Positions 36,056 through 44,284 of a stretch of DNA of 64,000 nt are shown one piece after another (positions within the stretch are counted from its first letter, which is position 1; each line of letters starts with the position of its first letter). The DNA is from JAIEPM01 sp964546815. Lineage in GTDB: Bacteria; Cyanobacteriota; Vampirovibrionia; Obscuribacterales; Obscuribacteraceae. The DNA is taken from contig CAZJLR010000002.1 of assembly GCA_964546815.1 (NCBI GenBank), positions 186,001 through 250,000 of the forward strand. The letters are read 5' to 3'. Under the pieces are notes generated by a model. It was not told where the DNA came from. It did no database searches and saw nothing but the letters and a program-made list of their open reading frames with translations. The position numbers were made by a program, and so were the translations under genes.

Positions 36056-37390
36056 TTGTCAAGCAAACCTAAACACAACAAAATCATGGCATTATGCGCC
36101 CTATCGCTGAGCGGATTGATGCTCAGCAGCAGCTTGCCAAGCATTGCAAATGACGAAGATGTTGACAGCTGGATTAAAGATTCTGGTTACGAATCTGTTC
36201 AAAGCAAAAATGTTAAAGAGCTCTCAGAATCAGACGTTCGCAAGGCAGTTGAACATTCCAATACTAAAGCGAATTTACTAGAAGAAGAAATCACACCGGC
36301 ACCAGCTGTGCCACCAAAGAAAATCGCCCAGAGCATGCCACTACCGGCAGCGGCACATCCAGCTGCAACTCCAGGCGCAGCGACAGGCACAACTACGACA
36401 GTCGGCTCTAGCGGCACCCCTTTGTTGAAGGGTCAAGTAACATACTGCGTTCCGCGAGGCACACCACTTAAATTGAAATTGGCTACAGTGCCGATGCCAG
36501 AGCTGAAGATGGACATGAAGGACGAAGAAGGTAATCTTCGCCCGGCACAATTAGGCGAAATTATCACAGCCAAAATCACCGAAGACATTTATATCGACGA
36601 CAATAAAGTCATTCCAGAAGGAACAATATTTCACGGCAAAGTATCCAAAATTGCCGCACCACGTCACGTAGGACGCGATGGTCACCTCGAGCTTTCATTC
36701 GACAGATTTACATTGCCTGACGGCAAGAAATTTGCATTCAAAGCCGAAGCAAATAATTTCCACGAATCAACAACAAAGTCAAAAGCCAAAGGCGCACTGA
36801 TTATTGCTGAGCACGCAGCCGGTGGCGCTGCAGTAGGAGCTCTGGCAGCGTACAAATTGTTTGGACCACAAAACACAGTCGCGATGCACGGCTACAACAT
36901 AGCCGGCGGCGCTGCAGTAGGAGCAGTGGGCGGCATCGCCTGGGCTCTGTGGCGCCGCGGACGTCAGGCCGTTCTCGAGCCGGGCGATGAATTTGCAATG
37001 TCTATCGACACCGATCTTTTGATACCAGCAGCGACAGCTCCAACAGTTAAAGCACCGCCTCCTAGCCTTCCTGGATTTGAGATGGAAGTGCTGAGCAAGA
37101 AAACTATCAAAGATGGATTCGGCGGTCATATGATGAGGCTTGAATCAATCATCACAAACAATACGCACAAGAAATTGAACTCCATCGATCTATTCGTAGT
37201 AGACGATTTAGGCAACAAATATCCTGTAGCGCCAGACGTTGACGAAGACGCACAAGAACTCTTTTTTGTGCAACCACTTTCGCAAACGAAAATTGTTTGC
37301 ACCTTCGCAGTTGAATATCCAAAGTTGAAACACAAGCTGATCTGGCTTGATCACTTAAGCCACAACATTATCTTCGAACAGAAGATCTAA
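36056..37390 (+). CDS. Secreted glycine-zipper envelope protein
   Basis: About 444 residues. The TTG at 36056 is chosen because GAGGT lies 6 bases upstream; another TTG (36038) and an ATG (36086) are alternatives. The signal peptide is MALCALSLSGLMLSSSLPSIA. An Ala/Pro/Thr linker precedes a beta-rich segment (GEIITAKITEDIYIDDNKVIPEGTIF...) that resembles the VPEGT.FxG pattern of TrbI/VirB10-type beta barrels. Then come paired glycine zippers (AAGGAAVGALAAYKLFG and AGGAAVGAVGGIAWALW) and a C-terminal immunoglobulin-like strand region. Probably cell-envelope anchored. Family and function are not recognised. Confidence 0.8.
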   Translation: MSSKPKHNKIMALCALSLSGLMLSSSLPSIANDEDVDSWIKDSGYESVQSKNVKELSESDVRKAVEHSNTKANLLEEEITPAPAVPPKKIAQSMPLPAAAHPAATPGAATGTTTTVGSSGTPLLKGQVTYCVPRGTPLKLKLATVPMPELKMDMKDEEGNLRPAQLGEIITAKITEDIYIDDNKVIPEGTIFHGKVSKIAAPRHVGRDGHLELSFDRFTLPDGKKFAFKAEANNFHESTTKSKAKGALIIAEHAAGGAAVGALAAYKLFGPQNTVAMHGYNIAGGAAVGAVGGIAWALWRRGRQAVLEPGDEFAMSIDTDLLIPAATAPTVKAPPPSLPGFEMEVLSKKTIKDGFGGHMMRLESIITNNTHKKLNSIDLFVVDDLGNKYPVAPDVDEDAQELFFVQPLSQTKIVCTFAVEYPKLKHKLIWLDHLSHNIIFEQKI

Positions 37391-37401
37391 GCTTTTAGCG
37401 C

Positions 37402-37896
37402 TTATTGATATTCGCCGAAAGTATCGTTTTTTGGCGCGCGTGGAACGCTGATTATAGCTCTGCGGTCACCAGACCACATTTCAACTTGCCCTCTGGGCAT
37501 TGGATTTTGAAAATCATTGCCCTCAGTAACCGGCGGCGGATCGAATGGCAAGCGTGAAGCGATGCGATTGCGGCTGTTTGAGCGAATTCTTGTTTTGACT
37601 TTTCTATGCGATTCATTGCTCTTGCTGCCCTCAGCAAGTTCAGGAGCTTGCACAGTCACTGCCGATGCTTCTGCTTCGGGAATTTTTGTCTCAAGCACAG
37701 CTGCCGGAGCAGTCGAATTGTAATCGCTCACCGACACAGCCGTAACACGAGCAGAATCTTTTGGTGCAGCAGCAGTTTGCACTTTGGCAGGAGTACTCAG
37801 ATAGTAGACAGTTGCGGAAAACGCAAGACCAAGAATTCCAACCAGCAAAAGTGCAAGACGTATTTGGCGGCGATTTATCTTTGGACTTCCGGCCAT
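37402..37896 (-). CDS. Single-pass membrane protein, function unknown
   Basis: About 164 residues. A basic N-terminus (KINRRQIR) leads into one helix (LALLLVGILGLAFSATVYYL) with the rest outside the membrane and of low complexity (Ala/Pro/Ser, then basic KVKTRIRSNSRNRIASR and a Pro-rich end). The start at 37896 fits a GGGGG seven bases upstream. Convergent with the glycine-zipper gene, 11 bases apart. No family recognised. Confidence 0.65.
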   Translation of the reverse strand: MAGSPKINRRQIRLALLLVGILGLAFSATVYYLSTPAKVQTAAAPKDSARVTAVSVSDYNSTAPAAVLETKIPEAEASAVTVQAPELAEGSKSNESHRKVKTRIRSNSRNRIASRLPFDPPPVTEGNDFQNPMPRGQVEMWSGDRRAIISVPRAPKNDTFGEYQ

Positions 37897-38099
37897 AACC
37901 ATTCCCCCTGGAACTGCAATTCGAACAACTGATAGTAATAGCCTACTATTATGAACTCACAAGGCATTCAAGAGTGTAAAAACTTGTTCAATCAATGAAC
38001 ATTACTCGCCCAAGAGCACAGCGAATGGATATGTCTTTCCTAAAATTTAGAAAAGATTTGGCAGTGGTATGATGCTTACGTCTAAATCGGGGCCCAGTT

Positions 38100-39158
38100 A
38101 TGCAGCAACACAATACCGACGACCTCAGGGTCCGCGAAATCAAGGAATTAGCGCCTCCTTCGCATTTGTTGCGCGAGTTGCCCAGCACCGATCGCTCATC
38201 AGCGACCACATATGGCGCACGCCAGGCAATTCACAGCATCTTGCAAGGTCAAGACGACCGACTGCTGGTGGTTATCGGACCTTGCTCAATCCACGACCCA
38301 ATCGCAGCAATTGAATATGCTTCAAAACTGGCAACGGAACGCCAAAAGCATCACGGCGAACTAGAGATTGTCATGCGTGTGTATTTTGAGAAACCACGCA
38401 CAACAGTAGGCTGGAAAGGCTTAATCAATGACCCTGAGCTGGATGGCAGCTTTCAAATCAACAATGGTCTGCGTATTGCCAGAGAATTGTTGCTCGATAT
38501 TAACGAATTATCGCTGCCTGCCGGTTGCGAATATTTAGACCCGATCACACCACAATATATTTCAGACCTTGTGAGCTGGGGGGCAATCGGCGCGCGCACA
38601 ACAGAATCTCAAACGCACAGAGAACTCGCGTCAGGACTTTCTTGCCCGGTTGGTTTTAAGAATGGTACCGACGGCAATATCAAAATCGCAATCGATGCAA
38701 TCAGGGCCGCATCTCAACCGCACCATTTTCTCGGCGTCACGAAAGGCGGAATTTCTGCAATAGTTTCAACCAATGGCAATGAAGACTGCCATGTAATTCT
38801 TCGCGGCGGCAAGAAAACAAATTACGATGCAGGCAGCATAAACGCCGCAGCGCAAGAACTGGGCAACGCCGGCTTGCCGCAAAAACTGATGATTGACGCC
38901 AGCCATGCAAACAGCAATAAAAACGCAGACAACCAGGTAAACGTTTGCGCCGACGTCGCAAAACAAATTGCAAACGGCGACGAGCGCATCATGGGAGTCA
39001 TGATCGAAAGCCATTTAGTTGCCGGGCGACAAGATCTCAAACCAGGCAAAGCACTTACATATGGACAAAGTATTACAGACGGCTGCATCGGCTGGGATCA
39101 AAGCCTACCCATCTTAGAACTGCTTGCAGACGCCGTGCGCTGCCGCCGAGAAAAATAG
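38100..39158 (+). CDS. aroG: 3-deoxy-7-phosphoheptulonate (DAHP) synthase, AroG/F/H type
   Basis: 352 residues, the size of type I-alpha DAHP synthase. It condenses phosphoenolpyruvate with erythrose 4-phosphate, the first step of the shikimate pathway. Motifs: VVIGPCSIHDP, MRVYFEKPRTTVGWKGLINDP, EYLDPITPQYI, WGAIGARTTESQTHRELASGLS, GFKNGTDG, IDASHANSNKN (metal ligands) and GVMIESHL. The N-terminal 40 residues match the regulatory extension of the E. coli isozymes, so feedback control by an aromatic amino acid is likely, but which one cannot be told. The ATG is 7 bases after GGGG. Flanking genes are unrelated. Confidence 0.97.
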   Translation: MQQHNTDDLRVREIKELAPPSHLLRELPSTDRSSATTYGARQAIHSILQGQDDRLLVVIGPCSIHDPIAAIEYASKLATERQKHHGELEIVMRVYFEKPRTTVGWKGLINDPELDGSFQINNGLRIARELLLDINELSLPAGCEYLDPITPQYISDLVSWGAIGARTTESQTHRELASGLSCPVGFKNGTDGNIKIAIDAIRAASQPHHFLGVTKGGISAIVSTNGNEDCHVILRGGKKTNYDAGSINAAAQELGNAGLPQKLMIDASHANSNKNADNQVNVCADVAKQIANGDERIMGVMIESHLVAGRQDLKPGKALTYGQSITDGCIGWDQSLPILELLADAVRCRREK

Positions 39159-39261
39159 CTAGCTTCGATATTTTGCGCACTCTTTATCGACGTGAAAATG
39201 GCCAGAAAACCTCCCTTGTGGGAAGGCTCTCTGACAGGAGGAAGGCGCAAGTAAAGCTTTG

Positions 39262-39498
39262 CTACGCGATTTGTAGCTGAACGTCATAGTTGATGCGGAC
39301 TGACTCGTACTCAACTCGGATGGACACTGTATTGCCAGTGCAGAACTCGAGTCTTACTCTTCCGAGGCTGCTGCCACCATACTCTTTCCAATGTTTTGGA
39401 ACAGAGACAATCACTGATTCTGGACCCCATTCTTCAACATATGCCTTAAGAACTTGGCAGAGTTTTTCTTCGTCATTGGGATCTTGAAACATGCTCAT
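39262..39498 (-). CDS. Small acidic protein, unknown
   Basis: 78 residues with an acidic N-terminus (FQDPNDEEKL), a helix, and alternating-polarity strands to the end (RVRLEFCTGNTVSIRVEYESVRINYDVQLQI). Codon use and composition look coding. AAGG lies about 12 bases before the ATG. No family recognised; it is convergent with aroG. Confidence 0.55.
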   Translation of the reverse strand: MSMFQDPNDEEKLCQVLKAYVEEWGPESVIVSVPKHWKEYGGSSLGRVRLEFCTGNTVSIRVEYESVRINYDVQLQIA

Positions 39499-39835
39499 GG
39501 TGGTTCGTTACCTTTGTGTTTTGGAGAAGTCCGTTCTCAACCTTGTGAGTACAGTCTAAGAAAAGATAGCGATGTCAACAATTGGGGGTTTTCCCATAGC
39601 CTTCGTAAATCTCCCACAGCCCCTGTCTAAAAATGGGAACCCGCGCCCCACGAGCCTTTTCAGCCCCATACTAATTTCTTAAAACGCACAAGCCCCGGGG
39701 GCGCAGGGTTCTAGCCCGCTACACCACCAAGCGAGGACTGAGCGCTCAAATCGCCTCTAAATTCGGGTCCACGCAGTTATTTCAAAGCAGGCTAAAAGCC
39801 TGAGCCCCCAGGAAGACAGGCGTAAGGTCAAAGAA
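39499..39835. other. 337-base intergenic region with hairpin elements
   Basis: No gene seen. It contains a GC-rich imperfect hairpin (39703-39719) followed by CTACACCACCA, and a perfect hairpin near the end of the next gene (listed separately). On the minus strand the first hairpin looks like a lone tRNA anticodon arm, but the other tRNA arms are missing. It is more likely a REP-like palindromic repeat. Confidence 0.5.
39788..39802 (-). terminator. Probable terminator of the secreted-protein gene
   Basis: CAGGCT and AGCCTG pair perfectly around a three-base loop, 34 bases after the stop of the minus-strand gene that ends at 39836; on that strand it is followed by CTTTG, a weak T-run. Confidence 0.5.
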
Positions 39836-40645
39836 CTAACGACTTGGTTTTGCATCGGACATCATTAGAGGTCCGGGTTTGCGTGAGACATTTAGCTTAA
39901 AAGTTAAATCGAGGGAATCGCCGTCGTATCCAGGTGGAAGCGAAGCCACAGGGTGCCCCGAAAGTCCCGTCAGGCTTTGCTCAAGACTTTTTGTGTACGC
40001 GGGCGGAAGATTTGAACTCAGGACTCTTGCTTTAACCAGACCAGACCGGGTGAAGCTAAGAGTGGCGGTGAAATTGCCGCTGCAGTAGAGATATGGTTCG
40101 CCCGGAATCCACAAAGAACAACCAGGGTTTATCGGATTGCTTTTCCAGGTGGGGTCTTTCTCAATGGGCCATCCCCTACCACCATTATCCGTCCCGGTCT
40201 TGCTCCAATAGCCTTCGAATACTTTTGTACCTAATGAAACAGGATGCGCGGGTGGAGGTTCATCACACTGCATAAAACTCAATTGCCAAACAGCTTGCAT
40301 GAGAGCCGCTTCCCACCTGCCTTTTGGCGCGTTAATATCACCGCGCGTGTAAAAGCCTACACCATCCGGGTAAATCAAATCTACAAATGGTGTGCCTTGA
40401 GCGCCTCCTCGCACACCATTGCATTCGTAAATCATGCGCGGATGGCTAGCTGATTTGCGAATATCTCTAATGGTTTGCTCTCCAACACAATCATTTTGCA
40501 TCATCACGGTTTTTGATTTGGCTTTATTTTTTGCAGCAGCCGGGATGTCTGCTGCCAAAGCTGACAAAGAAGCATAAGAGAAACAAAGACAGACAGCAAA
40601 GCCCTTCCAAATAGTGGATGCTAAACAAGAAATAGGAAGTTTCAT
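39836..40645 (-). CDS. Secreted protein with TonB-C-like tail, function unknown
   Basis: About 269 residues from the ATG at 40645 (GAGAA nearby); the longer frame to 40711 only adds residues before the signal peptide. The signal peptide is IWKGFAVCLCFSYASLSALAA. Four Cys in the mature part (ECNG, MQCDE, PGCSLW, YCSGN) suggest disulfides. The C-terminal 75 residues (NFTATLSFTRSGLVKARVLSSNLPPAYTKS... LDLTFKLNV) have the strand-helix-strand pattern of TonB-C-like or TonB-box domains, but without TonB's membrane anchor. Divergent from the kinase-TPR gene. Confidence 0.72.
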   Translation of the reverse strand: MKLPISCLASTIWKGFAVCLCFSYASLSALAADIPAAAKNKAKSKTVMMQNDCVGEQTIRDIRKSASHPRMIYECNGVRGGAQGTPFVDLIYPDGVGFYTRGDINAPKGRWEAALMQAVWQLSFMQCDEPPPAHPVSLGTKVFEGYWSKTGTDNGGRGWPIEKDPTWKSNPINPGCSLWIPGEPYLYCSGNFTATLSFTRSGLVKARVLSSNLPPAYTKSLEQSLTGLSGHPVASLPPGYDGDSLDLTFKLNVSRKPGPLMMSDAKPSR

Positions 40646-40797
40646 TTTATTTCTCGATATTGAAGACTCAAAAATCATGTTATCACTGGTCGCCAAGGCG
40701 ATGCTTGCCATTTTTGCGCTCCAGATGAATTAATGTCGGAGTCGGGCACATAGATTTTGAAGAAGAGGTCGAAACAAATGCCAAAAGCGGGCTATCG

Positions 40798-42615
40798 ATG
40801 GACGTAGACCACCAATCTCGGGGCTCCGGCAAAATGCCACCCCCCGGTTCAAGATTTGCAGAGCAATACGAGTTGCTAGAAATAATTGGTGAGGGTGCCG
40901 TAGGAGTTGTATACAAGGCGCGGCACCTTCTCATGGACAAGCTTCTTTGTTTGAAAATTTTGCCGGGTCATATTCTGCAAAATGAAACTGCCAACAAACG
41001 ATTTTTACTCGAACGTCAGGCACTGGCATTGCTAGATCACCCAAACATAGCCAGGGGCATGACAGCAGGAATTAGCGAAGATGGCTTTCCATTTTTTTCG
41101 CAAGAATTAGTAGTAGGGAAAAGCCTGGCTGAATTAATCGCGCAGCAGGGACATTTAGACCGAAGCACTTTTTGCAGGGTTTTTCTGCAATTGTTTGAAG
41201 CACTTAAATACTGCCACAGCAAAGGAATAGTCCACCGAGATTTGAAGCCTTCCAACATTTTGATTGACGAATCGCAAAATCTAAAACTTGTAGATTTTGG
41301 CATTGCGAAAAACATTTTTGGTGAAGAAAGCAAAGGCGCAACTCAGACTGGCGCGATTGTAGGAAGCCCAGCATATATGAGTCCTGAGCAGGCAAATGCC
41401 GCAGAGATTGACGCGCGCTCGGACATCTATTCTACCGGAGTACTAATGTACAAGTGCTTAACTGGGCGCGATTTGTTTAGCGCTGAAAGCCCGATGCATC
41501 TACTCTATATGCATATAAATCAACAGCCGCCCGAGCTTACACTTCCATCACCAAACGATTTCGATTTAGATACAATGAACGCTCTGCTTCTCAAATGCCT
41601 GAGCAAGAAAGCAGATGACCGTTATCAAACAGTGCAAGAGTTAGAACAGGAATTCAAAAGAGCTGTTGCCATTGCTCCCAAAACTAAGAAGAGTTCAAGC
41701 AAGAAAGCCTATGCAATCATTGCCGCGGTCGTTGCAACATCTGCATTTTTATTCTTTGCAATACAGGCACTTAAGACAGAAGAGCCTGAGAAGCAAAAGT
41801 CATTGATTGAAATTAAACCGATCAACACAGTCATGAAAGCAGATAAGAGACGAAAAGCGGCAGAAGAATTTAACGGTGATTCAAAAACCCAAATTGCAAT
41901 GTTTGAGGACGCCAAAAATCTTTTCGACGAAGCGCTTAAAGAGCTAAAAACGAAACCAGATGATTACTTGCAATACGCAGCTCTTTTAGGAAAGGCAAAA
42001 GTATTAGACCAGGAAAGTGCAATATACTCGAGAGACAATCAATATCGCACTGAAACAAAGCTCCGAGAAGTTCTAAACGAAGCGCTTTCAAAACTTCCAG
42101 AAAGCTGGCACTTCGAAAGAGCACTGGTCAGCCGATGGCTTGCGGAAAAATACGAAAAAGCAAAGCAATATGATATCGCAGAAAAGCTCTTTGATCAGGC
42201 AGTCGCACTAAAAGCAACAAATCCTGCACCAAGCAAAGAATCCTCAGCATATCACGATGGATATCATTTCAAACCGCAGGAAACCTTAGCCCCACTGGAG
42301 GATTGTTATTTTGGCTTAGCCGAGGTATGTGCCAAAACGAGCAATTGGGCCAAAGAGGCCCAGGCATACAAAAAAATGTATGAAGTAGGGTTTCAAGACC
42401 TAGAAAACGACCACCCTGCAGCTTTGACCTACTGCGGAATATATGTGAATTATTTATTGAGTCATGGTGAATTAGAAAATGCACGCAGCAAACTGCTGAA
42501 GCTAAAGCCTTTTGTACAAAAAAGCAATCAACAGAAATGGCGAGAACTGAACGCCCAGGTTATAGCCAAGCTTACACACCAGTTAGAAGTGGCCGAAAAG
42601 CTAGAAAAGAAATAG
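40798..42615 (+). CDS. Receptor Ser/Thr protein kinase with extracytoplasmic TPR-like domain
   Basis: 605 residues. Kinase (about 22-285): GEGAVGVVYKA, LKIL with the ATP Lys, IVHRDLKPSNILI, LVDFGIAK, VGSPAYMSPEQ; all catalytic residues are canonical. A membrane helix follows (about 302-323, AYAIIAAVVATSAFLFFAIQAL). The outside part is Lys/Glu-rich helical TPR-like repeats (YDIAEKLFDQAVALKA, WAKEAQAYKKMYEVG). The layout matches the kinase at 17480, so the two are related sensors, but this one has the standard HRD and DFG. The ligand is unknown. Confidence 0.93.
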   Translation: MDVDHQSRGSGKMPPPGSRFAEQYELLEIIGEGAVGVVYKARHLLMDKLLCLKILPGHILQNETANKRFLLERQALALLDHPNIARGMTAGISEDGFPFFSQELVVGKSLAELIAQQGHLDRSTFCRVFLQLFEALKYCHSKGIVHRDLKPSNILIDESQNLKLVDFGIAKNIFGEESKGATQTGAIVGSPAYMSPEQANAAEIDARSDIYSTGVLMYKCLTGRDLFSAESPMHLLYMHINQQPPELTLPSPNDFDLDTMNALLLKCLSKKADDRYQTVQELEQEFKRAVAIAPKTKKSSSKKAYAIIAAVVATSAFLFFAIQALKTEEPEKQKSLIEIKPINTVMKADKRRKAAEEFNGDSKTQIAMFEDAKNLFDEALKELKTKPDDYLQYAALLGKAKVLDQESAIYSRDNQYRTETKLREVLNEALSKLPESWHFERALVSRWLAEKYEKAKQYDIAEKLFDQAVALKATNPAPSKESSAYHDGYHFKPQETLAPLEDCYFGLAEVCAKTSNWAKEAQAYKKMYEVGFQDLENDHPAALTYCGIYVNYLLSHGELENARSKLLKLKPFVQKSNQQKWRELNAQVIAKLTHQLEVAEKLEKK

Positions 42616-42667
42616 GTGGCGATGTTGATAGCTAGCCTAAGTATGTTTCGAAATCATCGCAGTAGAT

Positions 42668-43243
42668 CTATCTCGTAAGACCCGAAGTATCTTCGCAAAC
42701 TTGTTGGCTGGTCACATTCAATGGAAGAGGCACTGTAAGACCTGGAACCTCACCAAACAATTGCGGACTAAGAAGAAACAACGGTTGAATTTGAGTCGCT
42801 ATACTCACTTCAATTTGATAAACATAGTCTGGGTTGATTTCAGTCAGCGGCTGCCGATTGTTACCTACCACAGGAGCGAGGCCGGAGCCAGGCTTCAAAG
42901 GAACACCAACTATCTTCACAGATACATCAGCATCATTGAAATCGGTGCCTGCAAGTCCAGCTGACTTTGTTTGCTGGGCGGCTGTTACTGCCGAATTTAC
43001 AGAAGAAAGCTTGACAGTGGTGGCGCCGGAAGAATCAGTAACTTTAGTATCATTCAAAAAACTGGGAGCCAGAGCAGCTCGATGTGCAGCATTGGTTGCA
43101 GCAGAGTATGCGGAAGCACAACGCAGAGCAATTGTCGCCAAATCTATGAGTGGAAAGAGCAGGAAGAAAAAGAATATGGTCAATGCCACCGGGGTTTCGA
43201 CCAGCGTAGCACCTTTCATACTAGCTCTCAATTTAGTAGCCAT
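42668..43243 (-). CDS. TadE-like pilus assembly protein
   Basis: About 191 residues. The N-terminus KGATLVETPVALTIFFFFLLFPLIDLATIALR matches the TadE pattern: a short basic leader, Glu at position +5 of the helix and one hydrophobic segment. TadE and TadF are minor pseudopilins of tight-adherence (Flp) systems. The extracytoplasmic part ends with PGLTVPLPLNVTSQQVCE; the same ending style (PGLTAPIPVTVTGREYCE) occurs in the gene at 63423, so these are paralogues. ATG at 43243 preferred over the TTG at 43270. Last of three genes on this strand with the next two upstream. Confidence 0.85.
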   Translation of the reverse strand: MATKLRASMKGATLVETPVALTIFFFFLLFPLIDLATIALRCASAYSAATNAAHRAALAPSFLNDTKVTDSSGATTVKLSSVNSAVTAAQQTKSAGLAGTDFNDADVSVKIVGVPLKPGSGLAPVVGNNRQPLTEINPDYVYQIEVSIATQIQPLFLLSPQLFGEVPGLTVPLPLNVTSQQVCEDTSGLTR

Positions 43244-43273
43244 AGCTTTCTTCGCGCCTCTTAATTTCAAATT

Positions 43274-44254
43274 TTACTCTTGCCCGGCAGGCATATCACC
43301 TGTTTCAGCTGGTTGCGGTGAGCTATTTACTTCGGTGGGTTCTGAGCCATAAGCCCGCTCAATACGATCTTCAAATTCGGCCAATCTTGCTTCAGCGGCG
43401 GCCAATTTAGCTTCGGCTTTCTCAGCAGCCTGTGCGTCAGCCAGAGCAGTGGCAGTTAGGGCAGCAGTGGTACCATCAGCGGATGCAGCATTTGCTTTGT
43501 CCGAAGCTGCCTGGGCAGCCTTAGTTGGATTACTCGGGTCTGCAGCAGCTGCCAGTGCAGAAGCATTAGCGGTGGCATCAAGCGCATCTGATTGCTGTTT
43601 TGCCTGGGCAGCAGCCAAAGCTTCTTGGTCTGCTGTTTCACGTAAAGCTTGTGCCGTGGCTTGCAGTTCTTCTACTTTCTCAGCAAGCGCATCAAGACCC
43701 GCGCTTGCGTCGTTAGCCTCATCGTCAGGTCCGTTTGTAACAGTGACTTCGGAGTTGTCTTCTGAACGACCCGGATTCAAAATTGGAAATGAATAGCTGG
43801 CACCAAGCTTAATGCTGCTAGTAAAACTAGTTCCATCAAATATAAGTGGCGCAGGAAGATTAACCACTGACTGAGTAGAAATAGTGACAAACGGTCCTTT
43901 TGAGGGCTGTGGGTTGTCGTCGGCATCAGGAAAAACTTCAAAGTCACAAGCATCTACCATCACTTGCGGTTTGCCGAGCAATGACGTCTCTGCATATCGA
44001 CCTACAATTGCTTTTGCTGCGTCAATCGCATCTTCTTTAGTAGACCGCTGGCCAGCTGCTCTAGCAGCATCTTTACAGGCATTGTCGTTAACCCCTGCAG
44101 CAAATACGCCGACTCCAAGATTTACCGAAATCAATGCCACCAGTGGTATATAGGCAGCCACCACAGCTAGTTCTATCAGGGACGCACCTCTTGCATTACG
44201 CTTTTGTTGTGCTCTGACTGATTTAGTTTTTTTGATTGGTCTGCGAGTTTTCAT
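43274..44254 (-). CDS. TadE-like pseudopilin with long Ala-rich coiled-coil tail
   Basis: 326 residues. The N-terminus RGASLIELAVVAAYIPLVALISVNLGVGVFAA is a TadE-type prepilin-like segment, with Glu at the +5 position. Beyond a folded region (to about 180) the protein is an Ala/Gln/Glu-rich helix (LDALAEKVEELQATAQALRETA ... AEKAEAKLAAAEARLAEFEDRIERAYG) that looks like coiled coil; such a tail is not part of standard TadE proteins. An AGAGGA sits 7 bases before the ATG. Lies 30 bases downstream of the TadG-like gene and 30 bases upstream of the next TadE-like gene. Confidence 0.82.
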   Translation of the reverse strand: MKTRRPIKKTKSVRAQQKRNARGASLIELAVVAAYIPLVALISVNLGVGVFAAGVNDNACKDAARAAGQRSTKEDAIDAAKAIVGRYAETSLLGKPQVMVDACDFEVFPDADDNPQPSKGPFVTISTQSVVNLPAPLIFDGTSFTSSIKLGASYSFPILNPGRSEDNSEVTVTNGPDDEANDASAGLDALAEKVEELQATAQALRETADQEALAAAQAKQQSDALDATANASALAAAADPSNPTKAAQAASDKANAASADGTTAALTATALADAQAAEKAEAKLAAAEARLAEFEDRIERAYGSEPTEVNSSPQPAETGDMPAGQE

Positions 44255-44284
44255 TTCAAATTCCTCTAATGGTTATTGGGTAAG

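Noticed and set aside
39680..39740. tRNA-like anticodon arm (GC-rich hairpin with a seven-base loop) on the minus strand, and CCACCA on the plus strand
   Set aside because: No acceptor stem, and D and T arms cannot be formed at the right distances on either strand.
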